Assembly (NCBI GenBank): GCA_036186865.1
Contig: AP025066.1
Location: 15,730,639-15,794,638, forward strand
DNA from: Eustoma russellianum
Taxonomy: Eukaryota; Streptophyta; Magnoliopsida; Gentianales; Gentianaceae
Direction: 5' to 3'
DNA length: 64,000 nucleotides
Part shown: one piece after another, positions 48,723-60,680 of the stretch
Layout of the letters: each line of letters begins with the position of its first letter
Position numbering within the stretch: position 1 is the stretch's first letter
Notes under the pieces: generated by a model
Told to the model about the DNA's origin: nothing
Seen by the model: only the letters and a program-made list of their open reading frames with translations
Database searches by the model: none
Translations under genes and position numbers: made by a program

Positions 48723-48951
48723 TGTAGAAAATAGATGAGTAGTTATAGCCGTTATACTCTATCTCCTAGTTTCATCCACTGGATGATAGCTTCTCAAATA
48801 GCCGTGGTAAAATTAGACAACAATCTCTTTTTCTCTCTCCTATATTCGGATGTGTATGTAGATCACATAACAATGTTAATAAAGGTAATGAGAATGTTCT
48901 TACATCTCTCTTCTTCTTCTCATTCTGGAGTTGGTTTTTTACTTCTCTTCA
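48723..48951 (+). repeat. 5' LTR of the old Copia
   Basis: TGTAGAAAATAGATGAGTAG to CTTCTCTTCA, 229 bases, matching 54354-54581. Confidence 0.87.
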
Positions 48952-48981
48952 TGGTATCAGAGCCTTCATGGTATCAGAGCA
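48949..48981 (+). promoter_or_regulatory. Duplicated primer-binding site
   Basis: TTCATGGTATCAGAGC occurs twice in tandem (primer sites at 48952 and 48969). The first abuts the LTR as expected; the second is a 17-base slippage copy. Confidence 0.75.
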
Positions 48982-48999
48982 AGGTTGAAGGAGAAGACA

Positions 49000-49960
49000 A
49001 GATTTCTTTCTATTAATTCTTCTCAGATATCTCACTAAGCTCGGTTGTAAAGCTTTGATTACAATACAGTTCAGAAAGGAGACTTACCTTTCTATTCATT
49101 GTCTTAAACACCTCAAACATTCTTACTCCTCTCATATTCCCGTGATTCCAGTAAAGGAGAGCACACAAAAGGGGCTAAAATCTGTTCTGTGTTCCGTGAA
49201 CTCACAAGAAGAGCTAGAGGTTCTTTCAGACAGAGAAGAGTTTCCTTCATAAAGATAAGAAACGCTCAAGGAAACAGGAAGACATTGAGAAGGAAGACAT
49301 TGAAAAGATTCATTCAGAGGTATTTTTGTAAAAATACTCATATAACACATCTATTTAGTTCCGTCTTCCTTGTTAGATCCTATTAAACTTCCTCCGTTAG
49401 ATCCCGTTCAATTCCGGTAACGACACGTTTCTTCGTTGCATGAACGACACGAAGTGGGGGAGCTGCCAGCTGTTCACCTCAATGATATTTTTCCTCTAAT
49501 TTCGCGCACCGCCCTTCCTCTAATTTCACACTTTTTCTCTAATTTCCTACGATCATTTTCAATGCATTAAAAGAGATAATACATTTTGTCTGTTTGAAGG
49601 AGTCTCCACCTCAAAACACAAACACTCTGCACTCCACAATTCCTCCATCAGTCAGTTTCAAAACTTTTCCCTTCATCAGTCTACATTCCAACTACTTCAT
49701 CACTTATAATCCTCATCTTTCCTACTACCTTCCAGAATACTCCTCCTCTTCATCTGTAATTCTCCGTAAACATTCTTCAGTTTCCGCAAAGTCTATTCTT
49801 TCTACTCCTACTTCTGATTATGTCTGTGTTCATCTTCATCCATCTTCCATCCTGCTTCCGTGGCTGACAAGGAAGTGAAGTCACTGCTACATTTGCAGGA
49901 GAAAAAATCTCTGCAACATCTACTGGATCTCTCCTTGACTCAACACACGTAACCATCACA
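49000..49960 (+). other. Leader region of the old Copia
   Basis: About 1 kb between primer site and recognisable gag. It is Ser/Pro/Thr-codon and CT-rich on the + strand, with only short frames and no domain that I recognise. It may include another decayed insertion. Confidence 0.4.
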
Positions 49961-49967
49961 AATCAGA

Positions 49968-50912
49968 AGCTGTTGTGGAGCTGTTCATCACGGGAAAGGG
50001 GAAAAAGGAGTATTTGTCTGAAAAAGTGGTTTGTCCAGCAGAAACAGACGAAAAATTTACTACTTGAGAGGTAGAAAACTCTATGATTATGTTATGGCTG
50101 CTGGGATCTATGACCCAGAAGTTATCAATACTTTCATGTTGTATCCTACAGCAGCTGCTATCTGAAAAGCAACCAAAGAGATGTACTCAAAAAGGGACAA
50201 CATCTATGAATTGTATGAGCTTGAAACTCAGTTGAAGGACGTCAAACAAAGGGATCAAATAGTAAGCAAAATTTTTAGCAATATGTCTCAAATCTGGCAA
50301 CAAATTGACTCATTAGAGACATATCAATGGGGATGCTCAGTTGATGATCAACTGTATAAAAAAATCGAAGAGACCAGAAGGTTATTTGGTTTCTTATCCG
50401 GATTACACAAAGACTTTGATGCAGTAAGAGGTAGAATCCTGAGCACAAAGCCTCTTCCCACTACGAGTTCAGCATTCTCTGAAATTCGTCAAGAGAAAAG
50501 TCGAATCAAGGTTATGATGGTGGGACCTACTGTGGTTTCATCCTAGTCATCTGCACTCTTGATACAAGAAAGTCAAAGTAGGAAGGATGTGAACTTTATG
50601 GTGAGAAAGTATGGTCCCAAGTCTAGTTCAAATGACTCCAAAAGCTTTGTTAAGAAGTATTGCAGGTACTGTCACAAAGATGGACATGTAATTGAAGAAT
50701 GCTATAGGAGACCTGGGTTTACTGTAAAACCACCTCCATCATACTTCAGACAGAACAACATGAGACAAAACTCAGGTAGATCTGACTCAAGTACCTCTTG
50801 GAGGTCTGATGCTAACTCTTGGAGACCACCTAGAGCAGCATGGCAGATGCAGAGACAAACTCTGAACCCACTTTCACTCAAGCCCAGCTTGATGCAGTTC
50901 TTCGGGTACTAG
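49968..50912 (+). pseudogene. Copia gag remnant with CCHC knuckle
   Basis: Fragments across frames: LFITGKGKKEYLSEKVVCP, ENSMIMLWLLGSM, KEMYSKRDNIYELYELETQL, RRLFGFLSGLHKDFDAVRG and ILSTKPLPTTSSAFSEIRQE. The zinc knuckle CRYCHKDGHVIEECYRRPG lies near 50664-50720. Stops lie at 50085-50095, 50162-50164 and 50546. This gag resembles the remnant at 37513 and differs from the SIRE-like gag. Confidence 0.8.
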
Positions 50913-50980
50913 ACAGTCAAATATCCGAAATTCATAGGGACCAGATCAGGACCACCATGGCCAATACATGTATATGTGGT

Positions 50981-52260
50981 AAGTCTCAAGTGTGGGTCAT
51001 TGATTCTGGTGCTACAAATCATATGACCTTTAACAAATCTTTGCTTAGTTGTTTTGAATCATTTGGAACTCAAAAGAAAGTTAAGGTTGCCAATAGTGAT
51101 AACCTTGATATTCTGGGATATGAAAATATCCAGTTGTCTGATAAGCTGGTTCTCAGACATGTTTTATATGTAACAAAACTTGATTGCAACTTGACTTCTG
51201 TTAGAAACCTGATGGTAAATAAGTGTTGCTGGACTCTAGTTACACCTACTAAATGCTATTTCCTACCTTCTTCTTCTCCTTGCTTCCAGGAGAAAGCAAT
51301 GAAGGAGAAGGTGACCAAGGAGATGATTGACAGTGCTAATCATCAGGATGAGCTTTACATTTTGGAAACTACCAGATCAGGGGGTGTTGGGAGCTGTTCT
51401 AGTGCATATTCTTGTATGAACAACCATAGTGATGTTCCTAGAATAGGTGATTCTGGAATAGCCTCTATTTTACTGTGGCATAAAAGGTTAGGTCACCCCA
51501 ACTTTATGCATCTCAAAAGGCTTAAACCTGACCTATTCTATGGTGGTCCTCCTAACTGCCTTACCTGTGAAACGTGTTTGTATGCCAAGCAGTCAAGAGC
51601 TTAATACCCTATTAAGGTATACAAGGAAAGTAAGCATTTTAACTTAATTCATTCTGATATCTGGAGACCTTCAAGAGTCTTGAATATTAATGGTTGTAGG
51701 TGGTCTGTTGTATTTGTGGATGATCATACACGTATAACTTGGATTTAATTGATGAAGCATAAGTCTGAGTTGTCTCAAGTGTTTAAAACGTTCATTCTTC
51801 TTATTCAGAATCAATTTAATACAAATGTAAAAACCTTCAGGTCTGATAATGGGAGTGAATACCTGGACAAAGAGGTAAAGACTTTACTGATGGAATAAGG
51901 TAGCCATCATCAGACATCAAATGTCTATACCCCTCAGCGGAATGGGGTGGCTAAGGAGAAACATAGACATATTCTAGGTGTGGCAAGTTCAATAATGTTT
52001 TCCATGAATGTCCCTAAATACCTATGGGTTGAGGTTGTCCTTACAGCCACCTATCTAATAAATATAATGACATCTAGAGTGCTTAGATTTGTTAGTCTAC
52101 AAGATAAACTTCTTGGTGTGTACCCTCACTGTCTCTTATTGTTTAAACTCCCTTTCAGAACATTTGGTTGTACTGTATATGTGTACCTACAATCTCATTT
52201 TAGAGGTAAACTGGACATGAGGTCTATCAAATGTATTTTTCTTGGCTATTGAGGGTCACA
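50981..52260 (+). pseudogene. Copia protease and integrase remnant
   Basis: Protease VWVIDSGATNHMTFNKSLL near 50993. GAG-pre-integrase and zinc-finger region with LLWHKRLGHPNFMHLK (51473) and CETCLYAKQSRA (51568), stopped by TAA near 51603. Core pieces: HSDIW near 51649, SDNGSEY near 51844, then PQRNGVAKEKHRHI near 51935 and NVPKYLWVEVVLTATYL. Lesions are frequent, so the element is old. Confidence 0.82.
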
Positions 52261-52315
52261 AAAGGGATGTAAATGCTTTTGTCCTAGTACTAGAAAGTTT
52301 TATACTACTCTGGAT

Positions 52316-54365
52316 GTGTCTTTTGATGAGAACTCTTCCTATTACTTACCTTCTGTACCAAGCAATATAAATACTGAACAGGGAAATTATTGGAGCATTA
52401 TTGATGTATCAACAGTAGGAAGTCTACCTAACACCATAGGTGGATTTCAATCTGGAGAACAAACTGGTGGTGATGATGCCCTTCCAGAGGAAGGACAAGG
52501 TAAGGAACAAGAAAGGGCTCATCTACCCATCACCCAAGTGTATTCCAGAAGGAAACATCAGGTATCTCCTTTTGACTCACTCACTGAATCTTCTCATCCT
52601 ACTAATCCACTTGAAATTAGTGAAACTAAGCTAACTTACAAACTTCACATGAGTCTGATCTGCCTATTGCTGTAAGAAATGAGACGCGTGAATGCACAAA
52701 ATATCACAAGTCCTTGGGTAATAAAGGGATATTCTACTGTCTATCCACTGAATAAGATAATTTCTTATGATAAGCTAAATTCTAGCTTCAAGGTGTTTAC
52801 TATAAATTTAGATTCTCACTTTATTCCAACATGTATTGAAGAAGCACTATGCCAAGAACAATGGAAACTAGCAGTTAAAGATGAAATCACAGTCCTTATT
52901 AAAAATCAAACTTGGGAACTATTTACTAGACCTAAGAATGTATCTCCAGTAGGATGTAAATGGGGTTTTTCACTAAAGTATAATTCAGATGATTCTCTTA
53001 ATAAGTATAAAGCTAAATTAGTTGCAAAAGGTTTTACCTAATCATATGGAATTGACTATGGTGAAACATTTGCCCCAGTTGCTAAGTTAAACGCCATTAG
53101 AATTATCTTCTCAATCTAGATTGGGAACTTGCTCAACTTGATATTAAAAACGTTTTCCTCAAGGTGAACTAAAAAAAAGTATTCATGAGTATTCCACATG
53201 GTTTTGAATCATTTAAAACAAATGGGAAGGTCTGCAAGTCAAAGAGGTCTATTTATGGATTGAAACAGTCTCCAAGAGCTTAGTTTAGTAAATTTACAGA
53301 AGTTCTGCTTAGGTATGGTTTTTAATAGGCACAAAGTGATCACACTTTATTTGTTCATATTTCTGGGAGAAATGTTACTATCCTTATTGTATATGTAGAT
53401 GATATAATTCTAAATGGAAACTGTGGCCTAACTATTACCCAAGTAAAAGTGAGTTTGAGGTTAAGGACTTTGGTCCTTTGAGATATTTCTTAGGCATGAA
53501 AGCAGGAAGAAGCCAAACAGGTTTGGTTATTTCAAAACGTAAGTATGTCCTTGATTTACTTCAAGGAACAGGTATGACAGGGTGTAAACCTATTTCTATT
53601 CCTATGGAACCTGGATGTACAACTCAGTCTCAGGCTCAGCATGGTAAAGTAATTTCTGATATTCACTTATATCAGAAATTAGTTGGTAAGTTGATTTATT
53701 TGTCTCACACGAAGCCAGATATTTGTTAATTTGTTAGTCACGTTAGTCAGTTTATGCTTTCACCTACTAACATACACTTACAAGCAGTTATGAGAATATT
53801 AAGATATCTCAAGGGAGCTTCTGGTCAAGAACTATTCTTTAGAAAATATGGACGTAGAGATATTCAAGTCTATACAGATCCCGACTGGAGAGGATCAAAA
53901 AGTGACATGAGGTCTGCTTCCAGCTATGGCACATTCTTATGGGGCAACTTAGTAACATGGAGGAGCAAAAAGCAGTCAGTCGTGGCTCGTAGAAGTGCAG
54001 AAGCAGAACTAAGGGGTTTAGCTCTTGGATTGTGTGAATGCCTATGGATAAAGAGGGTCCTCAAGGATTTACACCAACTAGATGATGGGGCTCAGAGCAA
54101 TGCTTACCGTGACAACATTTCTGCCATTCATATGGCAGAGGACCCGGTACATCATGACAAAACTAAGCATGTGGAGATATATAGACATTTTATTAGAGAA
54201 AAGTTGGAGGATCAAACTCTCAGTATTCAACATATTTCCTCTTCCGAACAGGTGGCAGATATCCTAACTAAATCTGTTCTCCCTAGTCTGCTTCATAAAT
54301 TACTGTCCAAGCTTAGGTGTATTAATGTATATACTACCAAGCTTGAGAGGGAGTATAGAAAATAG
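52316..54365 (+). pseudogene. Copia reverse transcriptase and RNase H remnant
   Basis: RT starts near 52830 with EALCQEQWKLAVKDEI, KNQTWELF and KYKAKLVAKGFT, then a TAA at about 53039. GIDYGETFAPVAKLNAIR follows. The catalytic box YVDDIIL lies near 53390, and MRYFLGMKAGRSQTGLVISK starts at 53478. RNase H runs 53754-54365: DPDWRGSKSDMRSASSYG, WRSKKQSVVARRSAEAE, HVEIYRHFIREKLED, ADILTKSVLPSL. Multiple stops and frame changes occur. The polypurine tract CTTGAGAGGGAG ends at 54353. Confidence 0.83.
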
Positions 54366-54581
54366 ATGAGTAGTTATATCCATTATACTCTATCTCCTAG
54401 TTTCATCCACTGGATGATAGCTTCTGAAATAGACGTTGTAAAATTAGACAACAATCTCTCTCTCTCTCTCCTATATTCTGTTGTGTATATATATTACATC
54501 ACAATGTTATTAAAGGTAATGAGAATGTTCTTACATCTTTCTTATTCTTCTCATTCTGGAATCAGTTTTTCCTTCTCTTTA
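54354..54581 (+). repeat. 3' LTR of the old Copia
   Basis: 228 bases matching 48723-48951, with TG changed to TA at the start and CA to TA at the end. Confidence 0.83.
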
Positions 54582-54697
54582 GACAGTATCCTTATCATGA
54601 CTATCCCATATAGCATATGTAGCAGAGGACTCTTAAGTACTTGCATTTGCTAAATTTGTAACAATGATATGACAACAATTTATTAGTCATCACCTAC

Positions 54698-54727
54698 CAG
54701 GTATAATGACGTATTTAAAACTGATGA
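54698..54727 (-). pseudogene. VPS54: VPS54-like exon B, 3' part
   Basis: Minus strand: after the TCATC target duplication it reads AGT TTT AAA TAC.. (SFKYVIIP plus one base) and ends at donor GTAGGT (54697 down). It continues the frame of 58911-58967 exactly when the LTR and one duplication copy are ignored. The final G joins AA of exon C to form Glu. The 82-base exon is split here by a 4.18-kb LTR. Confidence 0.78.
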
Positions 54728-57700
54728 TATACGCCGGACTAAGGTCTCGGCATGGTGTACCCACCGTACTCTGCTATGAGAAGTACAAGGCGTCGATGCC
54801 ACACAATTGCATTTCGACATGAATAATGAATCGGTATAATGGAAGCAACATAAAGATAAACATACGACATGCATATCAATACCAATTGTCATAAATCCGT
54901 ACAAGTCATAATGTACACATGTCCCCAAATATTCTGAGTACATCATAATCAAAATATCTAACATATCCAAAAGATAACTCCAGCATACTTCCTCACCCAT
55001 GGGTAGTCTATTCGGGGTTCGTCCTTTATAAATCCTATGTCAAAATCCATTTTCTCTGCAATATTATTAAAGGCAACTATGAGCAATAACACTAATCGTC
55101 CAGCAAGTAGTCTGCCTGTATACGTCATGTAGACCATACATGGGGAGACTGGGTAATAAAATAATAATGCATAAATAAAGAACATAATATATCACGTCTC
55201 CATTTTAACACGTAAGTGGCAAACATAGGTGTAATCATATATCATGTAAAACGTATATAATTAACACCATCATCAAGTAAACATTCTTCTACTATCAAGG
55301 TCCATAACACGCCACCTATACATACATGTCCATCCTTAATATCTCAAGTCAAGGTCTAAGATCACAACATACTTCATCTTATTCTCTATATGCATGAAGT
55401 CACTACATGAACAATGTAAACGCTATATTCTTACGATGCGATGTCTTTAAAACAATGCCATAAAAATTTCCATAACAATGAAAGGTAAATCATGATATCC
55501 ATATCCATTTTTCATAAACATGTCGAGACATAATCTTTTCATAAACATTCAAAACATGACATTTCATATGATGACTATAGCACTTTATCTTGCATGCAAA
55601 TGATATTGTCATAATAACGGAATAATCCCTTATATAGTGATGTGTCCCACATCGGTCGCGGAGTGCATCCTGGACTAGTGTATAAGGCTGAGTTCAAACC
55701 TTCCCTTACAAGCTAGCTTTTAAGGCGAAGTTAGGGGTCCGAAAACCTTATCATTTGGTATCAGAGCTCTGGGCTTCTGGCCAGGCCGGTGTCTCGTGGG
55801 GTTCGACAGAACGCCGACTGAGGCAGTCGGATCCTGAAGAGGGTGGGGATGATGTGTCCCACATTGGTCGCGGAGTGCATCCTGGACTAGTGTATAAGGT
55901 TGGGTTCAAACCTTCCCTTACAAGCTAGCTTTTGAGGCGAAGTTAGGGGTCCGAAAACCTTATCATATAGTCACATGTACAAATATGAATCCTGACGTTC
56001 CAAACATGGTGTTACATAATAAGTACATATACTAATTGTGACTCGATATGCCGGAGATCCCTTGTCCTGGACAAGGTATTACAGTTGGACCCATAAAGAA
56101 ACATACTATATGCCCATGTCACTGGTCTCCTTAGGTTCCGGTGCCATACGGCGCTTCAATCATCGATAACATACACTAAATGATCATATACATGTGATAA
56201 ACATGTCATGGGATATCCGACTATACGATATTGATTCGAGATGTAAGGACGAATTTTCAAAACATATTATGAGATGCAAAAACAGATGCAATGTACTCGG
56301 CTTACTAGTCCATTCAACACTCTATATGCTCTCAAATATCCTTATATCATCATGTCATTAAGCTTCATACATATGTACATAATCCATGCTTTAAATCATG
56401 AAATATACCATCTCTTGCTCTACTCCAACTCTCGGCCAAACACTCTAAAACAGCCCACTTTTTATACAAATTAATCCATCAAGATTTTCTTAAAATATAC
56501 ATCTTACACATAGTCCAAATGGCCAAAACCCTAATTTAATATTCATAGTTACATACTTTAACATATCATAAGGATATACATAAAGTAGTCATAATTCATA
56601 TTATACTACCTTATATATATATATGCCTTAACATGTATCAAATTTACTTGGTCCATAAATATGCATTGTAACTGTGGATTACATCTCATATACCTCTATT
56701 TATGAATAAACATGTAACAACTTTGTTGGTTCCAAATTTAGGCCTTTTGGCTGTGTATAATATATATACACACACATATCTCCAAAATCATATAGCCAAC
56801 TTATTTATTCCATATTTATGCCTTATGGACGTGTATACCCTTTCACTCGTAAACACATAATTTCATCTTTTCACACCACATATATATCATGAGTTTGATA
56901 TTTTCTCTTCCAACATATAATGACTTTTTACTTATATCCATGTGACTTATTTAACGTATTCTTTTCATCACTAATTCTTGTATCATACTTATGTTCTTAC
57001 ATCAACATAGCTATATGTATGTTAATTTTAATCAAATGATGACTTTCAAGGTTAAGATCATTATGAGAAATACATGCAACATAAGGATGATAGTTTCCAT
57101 GAAAACATACCTTCTTGAACTATGATCATCAAGATTATGTATCATCATAATATATATTATCAATCTCAAGTAAAAGAGGTCAAAACAGCCCTTGGTCGTG
57201 GGATATATATACATGAATAATGATCTGATGATCATCAAGAAACAACATTTGTGATCTAGCATTATAGTTGTGAATATGATGCATCATAAACATGCTAAAC
57301 ATGCTAAATCAATACCACCAAAACCCTCAAAAACCGAGAATATCATAGCAACTATATATGAGATGATCCTCAAGGAAAATACATACACAAATATCACAAA
57401 GTTAGTTTCTTAGTGCTCTTTTGTTAACATATCCCAAGATTTGATATTCCTTTACTACTTTCTACATATAACCACATAAGAGTTGGTCATTCATTTTCAT
57501 TTATACATATGAGGCCATATGCTTTATCATTTTATCATATTCATGTGGATTTATACCTCTTATCTTCTACATCACATAACTTGCATAAAAACATATCCTT
57601 TGCATATTCTTGCTACTAAAAACATTGAAAGCACTTCATGAATGATCCAAGTTAAATATAAACATAGATATTTTATTCTTTGAAAACCATAAAGGATCTA

Positions 57701-58910
57701 GGAAGAGTATTTGCCTTTCTCACTTAGTTCTTAGAATGGAAGTGAAGATCTCTTTACTTGGCTTGGAGAAAACTTTCTCCTTCCTTCTTGGATATACCCA
57801 CGGTTTGAAGGTCCAAAAAGAAGGTTAGTGAGCAACTATGTAAAGTGATACCTAGGAGAATTTAAACTCATTCTAAATGAAGTTCTTACCTTGATCCATC
57901 TTGTTTCTTGGCTCTACAACAAATTCGGTTTATACCTTGATGAAGAAGGATGTTTAAATTCTTAGCTTGGAGTGCTAATGTGATGTGAAGAGAAGAAGTT
58001 CTCCTCTTTGTTTTTTCTTGTCTAACTCTCGACCAATGGTGAAAGAATGGAGGTTGGAAGACTTTTTTTTCTTTCTTGGAGAGGAAAGAGAATTGTAGGA
58101 AGATAAAATTTGCTAAGTGTGAAATGAGAAGGAAAGAGGGAGTTTCCTTCTTTATATAGAGAGGGGAGACGGTTGGGGGTGCAAGAGTGAGAGGGTGGAA
58201 GGATTAGGAGAAAGAATTATGGTTGCTTGTCTTGGAAGGGAAGAGGGTGAAGTGTTTGAAAAGAAAAATCTTTCCCCTTTGACTAAAGGAGTGGCCGGCC
58301 ATAAGGAGTGGGAAGGGAGTGGTTTGATCTGGTTGAAGGGTGTAAAAAGAGTGTAAGAAATAGTGTAGGAGATGGAAGCTTTTTGGTGAAAGACATGATT
58401 TTTCTTGTGGGTTTAAGACAAAAGAGAAGAAAAATCTTTTCTTCCTCTTTCTTGGTGTTGGACGGCCACGTGGTTGAGAGAGGGTACAATATAACAAAAT
58501 TTCATCAATTGACTCTACACAATTTTCTACACTTGATATTTTGTTGGGTATTATTTTAACCAAAATTTCTATCTCTTTTCCTCATTTGGCCGCACAAACT
58601 TATGTGTATAGATATTATAATTTTTTTTTCTTTTCAAAATATGTTGTTATGTCTTACTTTCTTTTTCCTTTTATTTAAGTTGTCATAATTTCTTGTGTCA
58701 AGTCTTTTTCTTTTGATTTAATTTATCCTAGTAATTTAAGTTGTTACCTACTAGTCCTATTTTAATTATATCATGTAGTCGTAAAATGTATGTTACCGAA
58801 TTTAGTCGCATATCGATATATCAAGTGTTTTAATATTCGTGCATATTTTAAATGTCACTAAATGCGATATCGAAATACGTTCCGACGTAAGGAAATTCTG
58901 GGGCATAACA
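54728..58910 (-). mobile_element. Gypsy-like solo LTR inserted in a VPS54-like exon
   Basis: On the minus strand it starts TGTTATGCCCCAGAATTTCC, a start typical of Ty3/gypsy chromovirus LTRs, and ends ..CCGGCGTATA (CA changed to TA). Perfect 5-bp duplications GATGA flank it (54723-54727, 58911-58915). It is 4183 bases including a nested TRIM. No primer site, gag or pol is seen inside, so it is a solo LTR. It has the same orientation as the gene. Features inside include GTGCCATACGGCGC and TTATATAGTG-type segments. ORFs near 58204-58563 are LTR leader sequence without a domain. Confidence 0.68.
55638..55965 (+). mobile_element. TRIM (terminal-repeat retrotransposon in miniature)
   Basis: 328 bases with perfect TATAG duplications (55633-55637, 55966-55970). 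Two 116-bp terminal repeats (55638-55753 and 55850-55965) start TGATGTGTCCCACAT and end ACCTTATCA, differing at only a few bases. A primer site TGGTATCAGAGCTCTGG (55756) and a purine tract GAAGAGGGTGGGGA (55836-55849) are present. There is no coding capacity. TRIMs rely on enzymes of other LTR elements. The close similarity of the repeats suggests a recent insertion. Confidence 0.92.
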
Positions 58911-58967
58911 GATGACTCGACTTGACAGAGCCAAATGATTAGAAGTAATAGATTTCAGCCCAGACAC
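58911..58967 (-). pseudogene. VPS54: VPS54-like exon B, 5' part
   Basis: Minus-strand acceptor TTTTTCAG precedes codons for VSGLKSITSNHLALSSRVI, the block that in VPS54 follows LVLGAGAMQ. It ends where the gypsy-like LTR begins. Human VPS54 has a closely similar GLKTITTKNLALSSR block as I recall it. This match and the conserved splice phase are the main ground for the gene name. Confidence 0.82.
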
Positions 58968-59168
58968 CTGAAAAAGAATTCAGCTTAAATCAATTATTGC
59001 CACTTTATGAAATTTTTAAACAACAAATTTTGGCAGACATAAGAAATATATACGCTATAATTCTTAACACAGCGAAAAAAAAATACTTTGAATGGATTAT
59101 GACTTTTCTTCAACATCAGTTTTAGGGAATCAAGGGCAATATTAACATCAACAATTTGACATGAATAC

Positions 59169-59284
59169 CTGCATAGCGCCAGCACCTAGAACAAGCTGAG
59201 CAGTTCTGGTGTTGAAAAACTTCAAGATGTCAACTACTCGTTGAACAATTTCAGGGGACAGGGCAGGCAAACCATTATCCATAT
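59169..59284 (-). pseudogene. VPS54: VPS54-like exon A
   Basis: Minus strand, acceptor ATACAG (AG at 59285-59286), then MDNGLPALSPEIVQRVVDIL and KFFNTRTAQLVLGAGAMQ, and donor GTATTC at 59168. FN-RTCQLVLGAGA is the signature of the conserved VPS54 C-terminal region. Translation also stays VPS54-like upstream of this acceptor (GLILVKML, then TGA, then EYTDM, to about 59330), so the ancestral exon may have started earlier and now holds an in-frame stop and no good acceptor. Apart from that, the piece is open. Confidence 0.82.
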
Positions 59285-60067
59285 CTGTATATTCTCAGAG
59301 CATCTTTACCAAAATTAAGCCAGTGCCATGCCCAAAAAAAAAAAATCAAAAAAGAAAATCAAAAGAGCACTTGTTATGCAAGTAAAAAAGTGATTCAAAT
59401 AGTAATTTCACAGACACTGAAAAGGATATCAGCAATTGGTTGCAATGGAGAAATTTCCCAAATAATTAGGACAATATGAGCACAATACAAAGTTCCTACC
59501 TATGACGGCGCAATGATGAGAATGAAGTAACCGGATTCCATATCTCATGGATACCTCAAGAAAACTTAACATGAAACTGGAGAAAAGTGCACTGGTACGA
59601 AACTAGCAGGTTCTGCAATTTAGAAATCCAAGGTGAGCAAATGCTAACTAATGATTAATAATATGTATATATTACATAAGTGACTTAAAGGTTAAATCAA
59701 CTTAAAAAGCCTGTAGTTCTGATATAATAACAGTTTCCTACTGAACTTCAACGTTGAAGAGCACTATCCATATCCTTAGCAAGTTGGTCTCATTACAAGA
59801 ATTCTTTAACAGAAAATTGAGATGTCTACAGTTCCCCTTATTATCAACTTAAGCTTCTACTTCAAAGGGTCACAAACTTTTGCAGTCGCTCACCAAAAAA
59901 AAAGAAGAAAAAGTAAAAACTCCTGAGAGCTGCTGAACCTTGAAATGATTAACAGCATCCAAAGGAGATATATTAGTTTCATAAGTCAAAATACTTCTAT
60001 CCAAGACCCTGACGAGACATTATAGCATAAATCTCCATTCGGTGTCCACTTAAGTATTTATAATTCT
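59285..60067 (-). other. Intron-like sequence upstream of exon A
   Basis: AT-rich, with poly(A/T) runs at 59333-59345 and 59895-59912. The first 45 bases may be decayed exon A. I find no convincing further exon; the VPS54 segment expected between EFLCVYNI and GLILVKML is absent, which points to a deletion or a fragmentary gene. Confidence 0.45.
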
Positions 60068-60084
60068 TACTTGTCTATTAGGGC

Positions 60085-60270
60085 TGAGAGAATAAGCCTT
60101 GGAGCAACTGGTAAAGTTGCTGCTTTATGACATTGAGACTACGGGTTCGAGCCGCGGAAACAGCCTCTTGCACAAAGTGTATGGTAAGCCTACGTATATC
60201 AGATCGCAAAGCGATCCAGTCTCTCCCGGACCCTATACAAACGTGGGAGCCTAGTGTACCGAGAACGTAC
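60085..60270 (+). mobile_element. Au SINE
   Basis: Contains AAGCCTTGGAGCAACTGG (box A) and GGGTTCGAGCC (box B, 60143-60153), then GGAAACAGCCTCTTGCACAA and a GGGAGCCTAGTG end, the layout of the plant Au SINE. A 17-base duplication flanks it (TACTTGTCTATT-GGGC at 60068-60084 and 60271-60287, one mismatch). It is transcribed by RNA polymerase III and moved by LINE enzymes. Confidence 0.85.
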
Positions 60271-60287
60271 TACTTGTCTATTTGGGC

Positions 60288-60680
60288 CAAGACCAAAACT
60301 AAAATTTTAGTTATAAAATGATAATCTGAAAGGATCTTATTCCAAGTTGTCTGAAGAAACATTTAGTTTAGAGGAATACACAATTACTCATCCAAGAAAA
60401 ACATGAAGAAGGGAAGGGCAAATGTGAATTTTCAGCCGATGGGAGAAGATAAAGTATGCGTCAGCTAATATCTCCATCAAACCACAGGAGTTGAGTTCAG
60501 CAAGAAAAGCGAGTGCGATCTACGCAAAGACCCAGGGCGTTCGCATTCTATTGTTGCACGGGTGATATACCCTGATCTTCCACTAATCCGTTCACAGGTA
60601 AAAATACAGAGCTAATTACAAACACCATACAATTAGACAAGTTATGCAAAGCGGGTCAGCATATCCAAGATGAAAAATAC
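60288..60680 (-). other. Intron-like sequence, no gene seen
   Basis: Lies between the Au SINE and the upstream VPS54-like exon. No domain, repeat or splice pair that I can support. Confidence 0.4.

Larger units (their letters stand above)
48723..54581 (+). mobile_element. Old full-length Copia with short LTRs
   Basis: 5.86 kb, LTRs of 229 and 228 bases, and near-perfect 5-bp duplications (GATAG at 48718-48722, GACAG at 54582-54586). The 3' LTR has lost both canonical ends (TATAGAAAA at its start, TCTTTA at its end). It keeps primer site, gag, protease, integrase, RT, RNase H and polypurine tract, all decayed. It lies in the VPS54-like intron, close to the exon B donor (GT at 54696-54697). 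Confidence 0.87.

Noticed and set aside
58204..58563. 119-codon minus-strand ORF as a host gene
   Set aside because: It lies in the gypsy-like LTR near its start; it has low-complexity composition and no domain.
59500..59576. Additional VPS54 exon on the minus strand
   Set aside because: It has CAG before and GTAGG after, but the peptide (MLSFLEVSMRYGI..) does not resemble VPS54; probably chance.
60085..60270. tRNA gene
   Set aside because: Box A and box B are present, but the cloverleaf is not, and flanking duplications and the body identify an Au SINE.
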